A DNA stretch of 64,000 bases from Chromobacterium haemolyticum (GTDB taxonomy: Bacteria > Pseudomonadota > Gammaproteobacteria > Burkholderiales > Chromobacteriaceae): assembly GCF_002081825.1 (NCBI RefSeq), contig NZ_MUKU01000003.1, forward strand, positions 124,001 to 188,000, read 5' to 3'. This document shows positions 23,554-31,343 of the stretch, one piece after another. The position numbers and the translations under genes are program-made. Position 1 is the stretch's first letter. Every line of letters begins with the position of its first letter. A model generated the notes under the pieces. It was not told where the DNA came from. It saw only the letters and a program-made list of their open reading frames with translations, and made no database searches.

Positions 23554-23582
23554 AGTCTAGTCGCATCGTCGTCAGCTGTCAT
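23554..23582 (-). promoter_or_regulatory. Putative promoter of the yjfB-like gene
   Basis: Minus strand: ATGACA (23577-23582), 17-bp spacer, TAGACT (23554-23559), 42 bp before the ATG. It does not match a FliA (sigma-28) promoter. Confidence 0.45.
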
Positions 23583-23682
23583 TGCTGAATTCTGTCTTTT
23601 GTATCCAATTCACGACAGCGCCGACCACGCCGCGTCGTCGCCGCGCATAATCAGCCCAACCCCTATTTACCCGAGCCCGTCC

Positions 23683-24516
23683 ATGCGCCTGCACAGCCTG
23701 TCCCTGATCGATTTTCCCCTCATCCATCAAGCCTTCACGCTGGCGTTCAGCGACTATCTGCTGCCCATGAAAATAGACGAAGAACAACTGTCCGCCATGC
23801 TGCATCGACGCGGCTGGCGTCCGGAACTGAGCGTCGGCGCCTGGCGTGACGGCGCGCTCGTCGGTCTGTGGCTGACCGGCGTGCACTGCGACGAGGCCGG
23901 CCCGATCGGCTATTGCATCGCCACCGGCGTCAGGCCCGACGCGCGCCGCCAGGGCGTGCTGCAGGCCATGGCCGCCGCAATCAAGCAAAGACTGGCCAGC
24001 CGGGGCATCCAGCGTCAGCGGCTGGAAGTCATCAGCGACAACGCCGCGGCCATGGCTGCTTATCTACGGCTCGGCTATCGCCCGCACCGGCGACTGGATT
24101 GTTACCGCATAGAACAGGCACTGGCCGTGGATGCCGCGCCCGGCTGGCGCTGCGCGCCGACGGATCGCTCGCTCTGGCCTCGCTGGCCTTTGCATAGCGA
24201 ACCCGCCGTGCCCAACAGCCGCGACAGCCTTGAGCGCGCACAGCCGCCGCTGCTATTGCTGGCGGCGAAACAGGATGGCGATTTGCTGGGCTACGCGCTT
24301 TATTCCGACGCTGGCGATATCGCGGAACTGGCGGTGGCTCCGCCGCATCGGCGCCGAGGCGTCGCCCGCTCGCTGCTGGCCGCCGTGCAGCGGGAAACCT
24401 CCGCTCCCGCGCTGGCCGTCAACAATCTCGACTCAGACGACGCCGCCGGCGCCGGTCTGCTGCATTCTTGCGGCGCTAAGCTGTGGTTATCGCAATGGGA
24501 AATGCGACCCCCTTGA
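23683..24516 (+). CDS. Tandem GNAT-domain acetyltransferase
   Basis: A 277-residue protein. The first GNAT fold is complete (CIATGVRPDARRQGVLQAM, then LEVISDNAAAMAAYLRLGY). The shorter second half has its own acetyl-CoA loop (ELAVAPPHRRRGVARSLLAAV). Substrate unknown. ATG 23683 gives a start directly before the GNAT fold; an in-frame extension upstream to 23599 is possible but unconvincing. No strong ribosome site is visible. It is followed by the psuK-psuG operon on the same strand. Confidence 0.75.
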   Translation: MRLHSLSLIDFPLIHQAFTLAFSDYLLPMKIDEEQLSAMLHRRGWRPELSVGAWRDGALVGLWLTGVHCDEAGPIGYCIATGVRPDARRQGVLQAMAAAIKQRLASRGIQRQRLEVISDNAAAMAAYLRLGYRPHRRLDCYRIEQALAVDAAPGWRCAPTDRSLWPRWPLHSEPAVPNSRDSLERAQPPLLLLAAKQDGDLLGYALYSDAGDIAELAVAPPHRRRGVARSLLAAVQRETSAPALAVNNLDSDDAAGAGLLHSCGAKLWLSQWEMRPP

Positions 24517-24542
24517 CCCGCAACATGCCAAAGCCGTAACAT

Positions 24543-24575
24543 CAAACAAATGTTTGCAAAACGGACAAATGTTTG
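24543..24575. promoter_or_regulatory. Tandem palindromic operator before psuK
   Basis: An 11-bp direct repeat ACAAATGTTTG occurs at 24546-24556 and 24565-24575, 19 bp apart. Each copy is itself a palindrome of the CAAA-N2-TTTG type; the first extends to CAAACA-N2-TGTTTG (24543-24556). The second copy ends exactly at the psuK ATG. The spacing of nearly two helical turns fits two protein dimers on one DNA face, perhaps the helix-turn-helix of PsuK itself. Confidence 0.6.
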
Positions 24576-25658
24576 ATGACTGAGCGGGAGCAACAAATCC
24601 TCTCACTGCTGCGCCTGGATCCGCTGATCCCGCAGCAGGAGCTGGCGGATCAACTGGGCATCAGCCGCTCGGCGGTGGCCGGGCACATCATGAACCTGGT
24701 GCAAAAGGGACACATCCGCGGCAAAGGTTACATCCTGGCCGAGCAGCGCTATATCGCCGCCGTCGGCGGCGCCAATATGGACATCGTTGGCAGCGCCGCC
24801 GCCGCGCTGCGCCACGGCGACTCCAATCCCGGCCGGGTGCGCTGTTCGCCCGGCGGTGTGGCGCGCAACGTCGCGGAAAACCTGGCGCGGCTGGGCGCCG
24901 ACTGCCGGCTGATATCGGTGGTGGGCGACGACATTCACGGTCGCTCGCTGCTGGAGGCCACCCAGCGCGCCGGCGTCGACGTCCGCGGCTGTCTGACGCT
25001 GCCGGACGCCGCCACCTCCACCTATCTGTCCATCCAGCAGGCCGACGGCGACATGGCGCTGGCCATCAACGACATGGACATCCTCAACCGGCTGACGCCG
25101 GAGCGCTTGCAGGCGCAGCGCGAGCTGGTGCGCCATGCCGGCGCGGTGGTGGCCGACACCAATCTGAGCTCGGACGCGCTGGCCTGGCTGATCGCCGAAA
25201 GCGGCGACAAGCCGCTGTTCGTCGACCCGGTGTCCGCGTTCAAGGCCGAACGCATCCGCCCCTGGCTGCCCCGCATTCACACGCTGAAACCCAATCGCCT
25301 GGAAGCCGCCGCGCTGTCCGGCCTGCCGCTGGAGCGGGCGGAGCACGCGCCGGAGGCGGCGCGCTGGTTCCATGGCCAGGGCGTGTGCCGCGTGGTGTTG
25401 AGCATGGCCGGCGCCGGCATCTATTACAGCGGCGAAGCCGGAGACGGCTGGCTGGAAGCGCCGGACTGCGCCATCGTCAACACCACCGGCTCCGGCGACG
25501 CGCTGATGGCCGGCCTCGCCTGGGGCTGGCTCAATGAATTGTCGCTGGCGGACAGCGTGCGCTTTGCCCGCGGCTGCGCCGCGCTGACGCTGTCCTGCGC
25601 CGCCACCAATAATCCCTCGCTGTCGCGCGCGGCGGTGGACGCCTATCTGAACGCCTGA
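24576..25658 (+). CDS. psuK: Pseudouridine kinase with N-terminal HTH
   Basis: A 360-residue protein. A winged-helix HTH (residues about 3-50: EREQQILSLLRLDPLIPQQE, LADQLGISRSAVAGHI) is fused to a PfkB-family kinase. The kinase has VGGANMDIVG near its start and the catalytic anion-hole motif NTTGSGDALMAGLAWG. Phosphorylation of pseudouridine is inferred from the adjacent psuG. The HTH suggests a self-regulating enzyme like E. coli YeiI-type kinases. ATG 24576 was chosen; the preceding TTG is inside the operator repeat. No clear ribosome site is visible. Confidence 0.85.
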   Translation: MTEREQQILSLLRLDPLIPQQELADQLGISRSAVAGHIMNLVQKGHIRGKGYILAEQRYIAAVGGANMDIVGSAAAALRHGDSNPGRVRCSPGGVARNVAENLARLGADCRLISVVGDDIHGRSLLEATQRAGVDVRGCLTLPDAATSTYLSIQQADGDMALAINDMDILNRLTPERLQAQRELVRHAGAVVADTNLSSDALAWLIAESGDKPLFVDPVSAFKAERIRPWLPRIHTLKPNRLEAAALSGLPLERAEHAPEAARWFHGQGVCRVVLSMAGAGIYYSGEAGDGWLEAPDCAIVNTTGSGDALMAGLAWGWLNELSLADSVRFARGCAALTLSCAATNNPSLSRAAVDAYLNA

Positions 25659-25683
25659 TCTCGTCATCAACAAGGAGCACGCA

Positions 25684-26610
25684 ATGCACAACGCCCATCT
25701 CGACATCCATCCCGAAGTTGCCGCCGCCCTCGCCGCCAACCGTCCGGTGGTGGCGCTGGAATCCACCATCATCTCCCACGGCATGCCCTATCCGCAGAAC
25801 GTGGAAACCGCGTTGCAGGTGGAAGCGGAAATTCGCGCCCACGGTGCGGTGCCGGCCACCATCGCCATCATAGACGGCCGTCTGAAAGCCGGCCTGAGCG
25901 CGGATGAGATCGAATACCTGGGCAAGGGCGGCCGCGACATCGCCAAGGTCAGCCGCCGCGACCTGCCCTTCATCGTCGCCGGCAAGCGCAGCGGCGCCAC
26001 CACCGTGGCCTCCACCATGATCATCGCCGCGATGGCCGGCATCCGCGTGTTCGCCACCGGGGGCATCGGCGGCGTGCACCGCGGCGCCGAGCGCAGCTTC
26101 GACGTGTCCGCCGACCTGCAGGAGCTGGCGCAAACTCCGGTGGCCGTGGTTTGCGCCGGCGCCAAGTCCATCCTGGACCTGGGCCTGACGCTGGAATACC
26201 TGGAAACCCACGGCGTGCCGGTCATCGGCCACCGCTGCGACCATCTGCCGGCCTTCTTCACCCGCGACAGCGCCTTCAAACTGGACCACCGTCTGGACGA
26301 GGCAGCCGACATCGCTGCCGCGATGCAGGCCAAGTGGAGCCTGGAACTGCGCGGCGGCGTGGTGGTGGCCAACCCGATTCCGGAACAGTACGCGATGCCG
26401 CGCGACAAGATCGACGCCGCCATTGAGCAGGCGCTGAGCGAAGCCGAGGAGCAAGGCGTAGCCGGCAAGGAGTCCACCCCTTTTCTGCTGGCCCGCGTCT
26501 GCGAGCTGACCGGAGGCAACAGCCTGGCCGCCAACATCCAGCTGGTGCTGAACAACGCCCGCCTGGCCTCGGCGATCGCCGCGCGCTACTGCGAGATGAA
26601 CGCAGGCTAA
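25684..26610 (+). CDS. psuG: Pseudouridine-5'-phosphate glycosidase
   Basis: A 308-residue enzyme that splits pseudouridine 5'-phosphate into uracil and ribose 5-phosphate, the second step after PsuK. Family hallmarks are ALESTIISHGMPYPQN, the lysine-containing KRSGATTVASTM, the FATGGIGGVHRGAE loop and VVVANPIPEQYA. An AAGGAG ribosome site lies upstream. The two genes salvage pseudouridine from RNA turnover. No dedicated transporter (psuT) is adjacent. Confidence 0.95.
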   Translation: MHNAHLDIHPEVAAALAANRPVVALESTIISHGMPYPQNVETALQVEAEIRAHGAVPATIAIIDGRLKAGLSADEIEYLGKGGRDIAKVSRRDLPFIVAGKRSGATTVASTMIIAAMAGIRVFATGGIGGVHRGAERSFDVSADLQELAQTPVAVVCAGAKSILDLGLTLEYLETHGVPVIGHRCDHLPAFFTRDSAFKLDHRLDEAADIAAAMQAKWSLELRGGVVVANPIPEQYAMPRDKIDAAIEQALSEAEEQGVAGKESTPFLLARVCELTGGNSLAANIQLVLNNARLASAIAARYCEMNAG

Positions 26611-26630
26611 ACACCTGTTAAATGGCCGGC

Positions 26631-26679
26631 TTGACGGCAACGCGGATTGGGGCTGTAATCCCCTGCCCCAATCCTTGCC
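26631..26679 (+). promoter_or_regulatory. Promoter with embedded inverted repeat before the HD-domain gene
   Basis: -35 TTGACG (26631-26636), 17-bp spacer, -10 TGTAAT (26654-26659). The perfect arms GGATTGGGGC (26644-26653) and GCCCCAATCC (26665-26674), extended by outer GGCAA/TTGCC, place the -10 in the loop between them. It ends 6 bp before the ATG, where a ribosome site would be expected but is absent. It could be an operator or a structure controlling translation. Confidence 0.55.
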
Positions 26680-26685
26680 GCCGCC

Positions 26686-27351
26686 ATGAACGCCACCCTC
26701 CCCAATGCGACTATCGATGTCTGGCGCGCCCGCCTGATCGACCTGCTGCAACAACAGCCTGGCGACGACGACGGCGCCCACGACCTGAACCATTTCCACC
26801 GCGTCTGGGCTTGCGCCCGGCAGTTGCTGGACGCCCACCCCGGCGCCGACGCGCTGACCGTGCTGGCCGCCTGTTATCTGCACGATCTGGTCAACTTGCC
26901 GAAAAACCACCCGGAACGCCATCTGGCCTCGCGCCAGGCCGCCGCGCGCGCCCGCGCGCTGCTGGCCGCCAGCGACTTTCCGGCGGACCGGCTGGACGGC
27001 GTCGCCCACGCCATCGAGGCGCACAGCTTCAGCGCCGCCATCCCGCCGCAAAGCCTGGAAGCTCGCATCGTGCAGGACGCCGACCGCATGGACGCGCTGG
27101 GCGCCGTCGGCTTGGCGCGGCTGTTCTACACCGCCGGGCGCATGGACTCCGCGCTGGCCCACCCGCTGGACCCTCTGGGCGAGGCCCGCGAGCTGGATGA
27201 CCGTCGCTGGGCGCTGGACCACATCGAGGTCAAGCTCGCCAAATTGCCGGCCATGATGCAGACAGAAGCCGGCAGAAAGATGGCGGAACTGCGGCTACAA
27301 TGGTTGCGCGACTTCCGCCGGCAGTTTTGCCAGGATTGGCGAACCGGCTAA
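26686..27351 (+). CDS. HD-domain phosphohydrolase
   Basis: A 221-residue protein of the HD superfamily. Metal-binding residues are visible as HDLNHFHRV (about residue 32), the HD pair in CYLHDLVNLPKNHPE and the Asp in VQDADRMDALGAVGL. It resembles YedJ-type proteins of unknown substrate, possibly acting on nucleotides or phosphorylated metabolites. No Shine-Dalgarno is seen before the ATG, and an unusual inverted-repeat promoter lies directly upstream. Confidence 0.8.
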   Translation: MNATLPNATIDVWRARLIDLLQQQPGDDDGAHDLNHFHRVWACARQLLDAHPGADALTVLAACYLHDLVNLPKNHPERHLASRQAAARARALLAASDFPADRLDGVAHAIEAHSFSAAIPPQSLEARIVQDADRMDALGAVGLARLFYTAGRMDSALAHPLDPLGEARELDDRRWALDHIEVKLAKLPAMMQTEAGRKMAELRLQWLRDFRRQFCQDWRTG

Positions 27352-27482
27352 GCCCGGACGATGCCGAACTCGGTAAGCCATTGATAGTCAAACCAAAACA
27401 ATTCTAGTTTTGAAACTATCAACACAATGACAAAACCATGGGCATGGCGCAAAATAAACGCTCCCCACCCCCGAGTTCAAGC

Positions 27483-28208
27483 ATGATTCTGAAGCTGCAA
27501 CGCAATATCCAAGGCCGAGACTGGGCGGTTGGCGACATTCACGGTTGCTTCCGCCAATTATCGCGCCTGCTGAAAATGGCCGCCTTCAATCCCGAGTGCG
27601 ATCGCCTGCTGTCGGTTGGCGACATGATAGATCGCGGCGCCGACAGCGCAGCAGTGCTGGAGTGGTTGGCGCAACCATGGTTCTACGCGGTGCGCGGCAA
27701 TCACGAACAGCTGGCGATCGACTCGTTGCTGGGCGACAAACAAGCCGAAGTCCGCCACGTCAACAACGGAGGCTCCTGGTTGCTGACGCTGCCGGCTCCT
27801 CAGCGGCAAGCCTGCCTGACCGCTTTTCAGCGCCTGCCATACGCCATTGAAATCGCCGCCGCGGATGGCGGCAAAATCGGCGTGGTGCACGCCGACTGCC
27901 CGGACAACGACTGGGAGGCGCTGACCTCCGGCCTCGCGAACGGCACGCTGCCGGAGACAGGCCGCAACGTCACCTTATGGTCGCGGGAACGCGCGCGGCA
28001 TGGCCGCGGCGGCGTCGTGCGCGGCGTGGATCTGCTGCTGGTGGGCCATACCCCGCAAACCAGCGCCACCCGCTTCGACAATGTGCTGAACCTGGATACC
28101 GGCGCCGTCTACGGCGGCAAACTGACCCTGTTCTGCCTGAACGACTTCGTCGAACTGTCGCTGCCCAGCGAAGATGACGCCCTGCTAGGCTTCCACCTGC
28201 ACGAATAG
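27483..28208 (+). CDS. PrpA-like serine/threonine protein phosphatase
   Basis: A 241-residue metallophosphatase of the lambda-phosphatase/PrpA-PrpB type. The metal-binding signatures are in order: GDIHG, GDMIDRG, GNHEQ, then distal VVHADCP and LLVGHTPQT. These enzymes dephosphorylate proteins, and in E. coli signal protein misfolding. ATG 27483 puts 17 residues before GDIHG, as in relatives; an earlier in-frame ATG (27438) lacks a ribosome site. It is a single-gene unit. Confidence 0.85.
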   Translation: MILKLQRNIQGRDWAVGDIHGCFRQLSRLLKMAAFNPECDRLLSVGDMIDRGADSAAVLEWLAQPWFYAVRGNHEQLAIDSLLGDKQAEVRHVNNGGSWLLTLPAPQRQACLTAFQRLPYAIEIAAADGGKIGVVHADCPDNDWEALTSGLANGTLPETGRNVTLWSRERARHGRGGVVRGVDLLLVGHTPQTSATRFDNVLNLDTGAVYGGKLTLFCLNDFVELSLPSEDDALLGFHLHE

Positions 28209-28278
28209 CGCGATGGTGGCGCGCCGCGGCCGGGATGGCTAGAATGCGGCGCTCTGTCTTTTATCCCAGGAGTTCAAG

Positions 28279-28674
28279 ATGGCCAGCAAGAAAGCCGCGA
28301 CCAAGCCCCAGGCGCAGCAACGCCAGCAACAGGACAAGCGCTGGAACGCTGCGGAACAGGCTTGCCGCGAAATCATGAGCTTGCTGGAGGCTTTGGAGCC
28401 CAGCCTGGCCGCGCAGCAAACCTCGGTCCAATACGCGCAGATGGCGGCCGTGTACTACAAGAAAATCCGCAATGGCCGGGTGCTGTCCCCCGGCGACTTC
28501 AATCTGGCCGCCGACGTGGCCGCCAGCGCACGCCGCGCCTTGCAGGCCTTGGCTCCAACGCTGGACTTCGCCTCCCTGCCGCAGGCGGCCGACTGCCAGC
28601 GCATGCTGGCGCTGGCCGACGGCGTCTTGGCGGCGATGAGCGAGTTGAAGGCCGCCGGTCGCCGCCAGCCCTGA
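28279..28674 (+). CDS. Conserved-looking hypothetical protein
   Basis: A 131-residue soluble protein I do not recognise. The N-terminus is Lys/Gln-rich (MASKKAATKPQAQQRQQQDK). The rest looks helical and Ala/Leu-rich, with one Cys in EQACREIMSLL and one in AADCQRML. There is no signal peptide or membrane segment. A good CAGGAG site 8 bases before the ATG and normal codon use support a real gene. Its TGA stop directly abuts the short repeat element A7. Confidence 0.65.
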   Translation: MASKKAATKPQAQQRQQQDKRWNAAEQACREIMSLLEALEPSLAAQQTSVQYAQMAAVYYKKIRNGRVLSPGDFNLAADVAASARRALQALAPTLDFASLPQAADCQRMLALADGVLAAMSELKAAGRRQP

Positions 28675-28723
28675 GTCTGTTCAAGGCCGTAGCGCCGAAG
28701 CGCAGCAGACTCTGAACAGGTTC
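28675..28723. mobile_element. Family A mini-element, short form A7
   Basis: A 49-bp element with ends GTCTGTTCA and TGAACAGGTTC and the GCGCAGCAG piece of family A; the middle is missing. It fills the whole gap between two convergent genes. The TGA at 28672-28674 is the stop of the gene on the left. The TCA at 28724-28726 is the stop of the ABC transporter on the minus strand. Confidence 0.6.
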
Positions 28724-30517
28724 TCAGGCCTCGTCGGCCGCCGGCTGCTCTGTCTGCTGCAAGCGCCACATCTCGGCGTAGCGGCCGCCGCGCTCCAGCA
28801 GTTCGCGGTGCGCGCCCTGCTCCAATACGCGCCCGGCCTCCATCACCAGGATTTGGTCGGCGTCGACGATGGTGGACAGCCGGTGGGCGATGATCAAGGT
28901 AGTGCGATTGGCGGATATTTCTGCCAGTTCACGCTGGATCGCCTTCTCGGTGCGGGAGTCCAGCGCGCTGGTGGCCTCGTCGAAAATCAGAATGGGCGGA
29001 TTTTTCAGAATGGTGCGCGCAATCGCCACTCTTTGCTTTTCTCCGCCGGACAGCTTGAGGCCTCGCTCGCCCACCATAGTGTCGTAACCGTCCGGCAGAC
29101 TGCTGACAAAATCGTGGATGTGCGCCGATTTGGCCGCCTCTATCACCTCCTCGCGGCTGGCTCCCGGCCGGCCGTAAGCGATGTTGTAATACACCGTGTC
29201 GTTGAACAGCACGGTGTCCTGCGGCACGATGCCGATATGGGCGCGCAGGCTGTCCTGAGTCAGTTCGCGTATGTCGCGGCCGTTGACCAGAATCCGCCCC
29301 TGTCCAACATCGTAATAGCGGAACAGCAAGCGCGACAGCGTCGACTTGCCCGCGCCGCTGGCGCCGACCACCGCCAGCGTCTTGCCGGCCGGAATATCGA
29401 AGCTGACCTCGTTCAGAATCCGCCGCTTGCTCTCGTAAGCGAAGCCCACCTGTTCAAAGCGCACCCCGGCCGCCGGCGCGGCCAAGACCGCAGCCTCCGG
29501 CGCGTCCGCCACCTCCTCGTTGGCGCCCAGCAGCACAAACATGCGCTCGATGTCGGCCAACGAATGCTTGATCTCGCGATAGACAAAGCCCAGGAAGTTC
29601 AAGGGCGCGTACAACTGGGTAATGAAAGTGGCCACCAGCACCACGTCGCCCACCGTCATCCGCCCGGCCACCACCTCCCGCGCGGACAACACCATGATCA
29701 AAGTGACGCCGCTGGCGATGATCAGCCCCTGACCGGCGTTGAGCATGGACAGCGACACCTGGTTCTTGATCGCAGAAGCCTCCCAAGCCGCCAGGTTCTT
29801 GTCGTAGCGCTCCGCCTCATAAGCTTCGTTGTTGAAGTATTTAACCGTCTCGTAATTGAGCAGCGCGTCTATCGCCTTGGCGTTGGCCTTGGAATCCAGG
29901 TCGTTCATGCTGCGGCGGTAAACGGTGCGCCACTCTGTCACCACCAGGGTAAACGCGATGTAGACGGCGATGGTGCCGAAGGTCACCAACGCAAACGGCC
30001 AGGCGTAACGGTGCAGCAGGATGGCGGTGACCATGCCGATTTCCAGCAGCGTGGGCAGGATGTTGAACACGGTGAAGTTCAGCAAAAAGCCTATGCCCTT
30101 GGTCCCGCGTTCGATGTCGCGGCTCATGCCCCCCGTCTGGCGCTCCAGATGAAAGCGCAGCGACAGCCGCAGCAGGTGCTGGAACACGCCGCGGGCCACG
30201 CTGCGCACCGCGCCCTGGATCACCCGCGCGAACACCGCGTCGCGCAGCTCGCCCAGCACGCTTGACAGCAAGCGGGCACAGCCGTAGCCGGCCAGAGCCA
30301 GCACCGGCAAGGCCAAGAGAGTGGCCGGCACCGAGAGTTGATCGACAATGTCCTTCAGGTACAAGGGCACGCTGACCGCAGCCACCTTAGCCAAAATCAT
30401 ACAGGACAGCGCCAGCAGCACCCGCCACTTGAACACCCATAAATAGGGCACAAGCGTCTTGAGGGTGGCGACATCGTTGCGACGGGCCGGAGCCGGGCCG
30501 GAATGGGTAAAACGCAT
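28724..30517 (-). CDS. Atm1-type ABC exporter (half-transporter, fused TMD-NBD)
   Basis: A 597-residue inner-membrane exporter. Six membrane segments in the N-terminal half (residues about 30-310) include the Atm1-like RHLLRLSLRFHLERQTGGMS-type intracellular loop (as FQHLLRLSLRFHLERQTGG). The ATPase half has Walker A GASGAGKST, signature LSGGEKQRVAIARTI, Walker B ILIFDEATSALD and the switch His in IAHRLST. Bacterial Atm1 homologues export glutathione-linked metals or polysulfides. An upstream TTG (30541) would add 8 residues. The stop adjoins element A7. Confidence 0.85.
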   Translation of the reverse strand: MRFTHSGPAPARRNDVATLKTLVPYLWVFKWRVLLALSCMILAKVAAVSVPLYLKDIVDQLSVPATLLALPVLALAGYGCARLLSSVLGELRDAVFARVIQGAVRSVARGVFQHLLRLSLRFHLERQTGGMSRDIERGTKGIGFLLNFTVFNILPTLLEIGMVTAILLHRYAWPFALVTFGTIAVYIAFTLVVTEWRTVYRRSMNDLDSKANAKAIDALLNYETVKYFNNEAYEAERYDKNLAAWEASAIKNQVSLSMLNAGQGLIIASGVTLIMVLSAREVVAGRMTVGDVVLVATFITQLYAPLNFLGFVYREIKHSLADIERMFVLLGANEEVADAPEAAVLAAPAAGVRFEQVGFAYESKRRILNEVSFDIPAGKTLAVVGASGAGKSTLSRLLFRYYDVGQGRILVNGRDIRELTQDSLRAHIGIVPQDTVLFNDTVYYNIAYGRPGASREEVIEAAKSAHIHDFVSSLPDGYDTMVGERGLKLSGGEKQRVAIARTILKNPPILIFDEATSALDSRTEKAIQRELAEISANRTTLIIAHRLSTIVDADQILVMEAGRVLEQGAHRELLERGGRYAEMWRLQQTEQPAADEA

Positions 30518-30606
30518 ATTTGGGATTGCCTGTTGCGTCAAGCTGTTCCAAAGTGAGAGTTGAGCTGTTTTGCAAACATCATCAACGCTCGCCAGGGGGC
30601 GCGGAC

Positions 30607-30690
30607 ATGTGGATATTATTGCTGGAAGCGGCGATTGCCGGCGGATTGGCCACCTTCATCGTATGGTGGACCTGGCCAAGGGAAAAATAA
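30607..30690 (+). CDS. Predicted 27-residue single-pass membrane protein
   Basis: A short ORF, MWILLLEAAIAGGLATFIVW followed by WTWPREK. One hydrophobic helix with an aromatic WW...W belt precedes a positively charged tail, as in many small bacterial membrane proteins (CydX-like in size only). A GGGGG ribosome site lies 7-11 nt before the ATG. It sits between the divergent ABC exporter and element A6. I do not recognise a family and cannot assign a function; it might bind the adjacent exporter. Confidence 0.5.
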   Translation: MWILLLEAAIAGGLATFIVWWTWPREK

Positions 30691-30714
30691 CGCCGCCGGC
30701 TTTGTGAAGTCCCG

Positions 30715-30855
30715 GAGCCTGTTCAAAGCCTAGCGGCATGGAGCAAGGCAAGGCGTTGCGGCTGGCGGAAACGGCATGGTCAAGCGACGCATGAGCATGC
30801 CGGAGCCGGTTTCAACGCCGCCTCGCCAACGCGTAACGGACATTCGAAGGGGCCA
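30715..30855 (-). mobile_element. Family A mini-element, degenerate copy A6 (reverse)
   Basis: A diverged copy of about 141 bp in reverse orientation. It starts GAGCCTGTTCAAAGCC, keeps the core GCATGAGCATGC then GAGCCGGTTTCAACGCCG, and has a poorly conserved far end. If its length matches the other copies, it ends exactly at the apaG stop codon (TCA on the plus strand, 30856-30858). Confidence 0.55.
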
Positions 30856-31236
30856 TCAATGCAGCACGCGCGGCGCCACCAGATTCATCTCGGGGATTTC
30901 CGCCTCGAAACGCTTGCCGTCGTCGGCCAGGAACTGATAGCTGCCCTTCATTGAGCCGTAGGGCGTTTTCAGATGGGTGGCGCTGGAATAGTCGAAAGAC
31001 TGCCCCGGCTCGATGCGCGGCTGCTCGCCCACCACGCCCATGCCTCGCACTTCCTGCACCTGCTCGTTGGCGTCGGCGATAATCCAGTGGCGGCTGACCA
31101 GTTGCGCCGGTTCGCTGCCGGTGTTGGTGATGCGGATGCGATAGCCGAACACATAAATGTCGTTGGCCATATTGGACTGTTCTTCGATGTAATGCGGTTC
31201 GGCTTCCACTTCGACACGGTAGGTTTTTTCCGCCAT
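30856..31236 (-). CDS. apaG: ApaG (Co2+/Mg2+ efflux-associated protein)
   Basis: A 126-residue single-domain protein with an immunoglobulin-like fold. Conserved ApaG segments are seen: [55 protein letters not shown] and [10 protein letters not shown]. The biochemical role remains poorly defined; E. coli mutants affect metal-ion resistance, and the fold resembles the F-box-associated domain of eukaryotes. It diverges from rpe. Confidence 0.95.
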   Translation of the reverse strand: MAEKTYRVEVEAEPHYIEEQSNMANDIYVFGYRIRITNTGSEPAQLVSRHWIIADANEQVQEVRGMGVVGEQPRIEPGQSFDYSSATHLKTPYGSMKGSYQFLADDGKRFEAEIPEMNLVAPRVLH

Positions 31237-31343
31237 GTTCAGCGCTCCTTTTGTTGTTTGTGCTTCATTTTATCCCGCCGGGACGCTTTTGGCGCGGTAG
31301 AATGTGGCCATCCCGTGTTCATCCTTGCCCAAAGCAACGCCCT

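Noticed and set aside
23354-23560. Plus-strand ORF opposite the yjfB-like gene
   Set aside because: No ribosome site and no family resemblance. The minus-strand gene has a strong site and promoter.
24546-24575. Two-repeat direct array as a CRISPR remnant
   Set aside because: Repeats are 11 bp with an 8-bp spacer and are palindromic. No further units or cas genes exist, so an operator is more likely.
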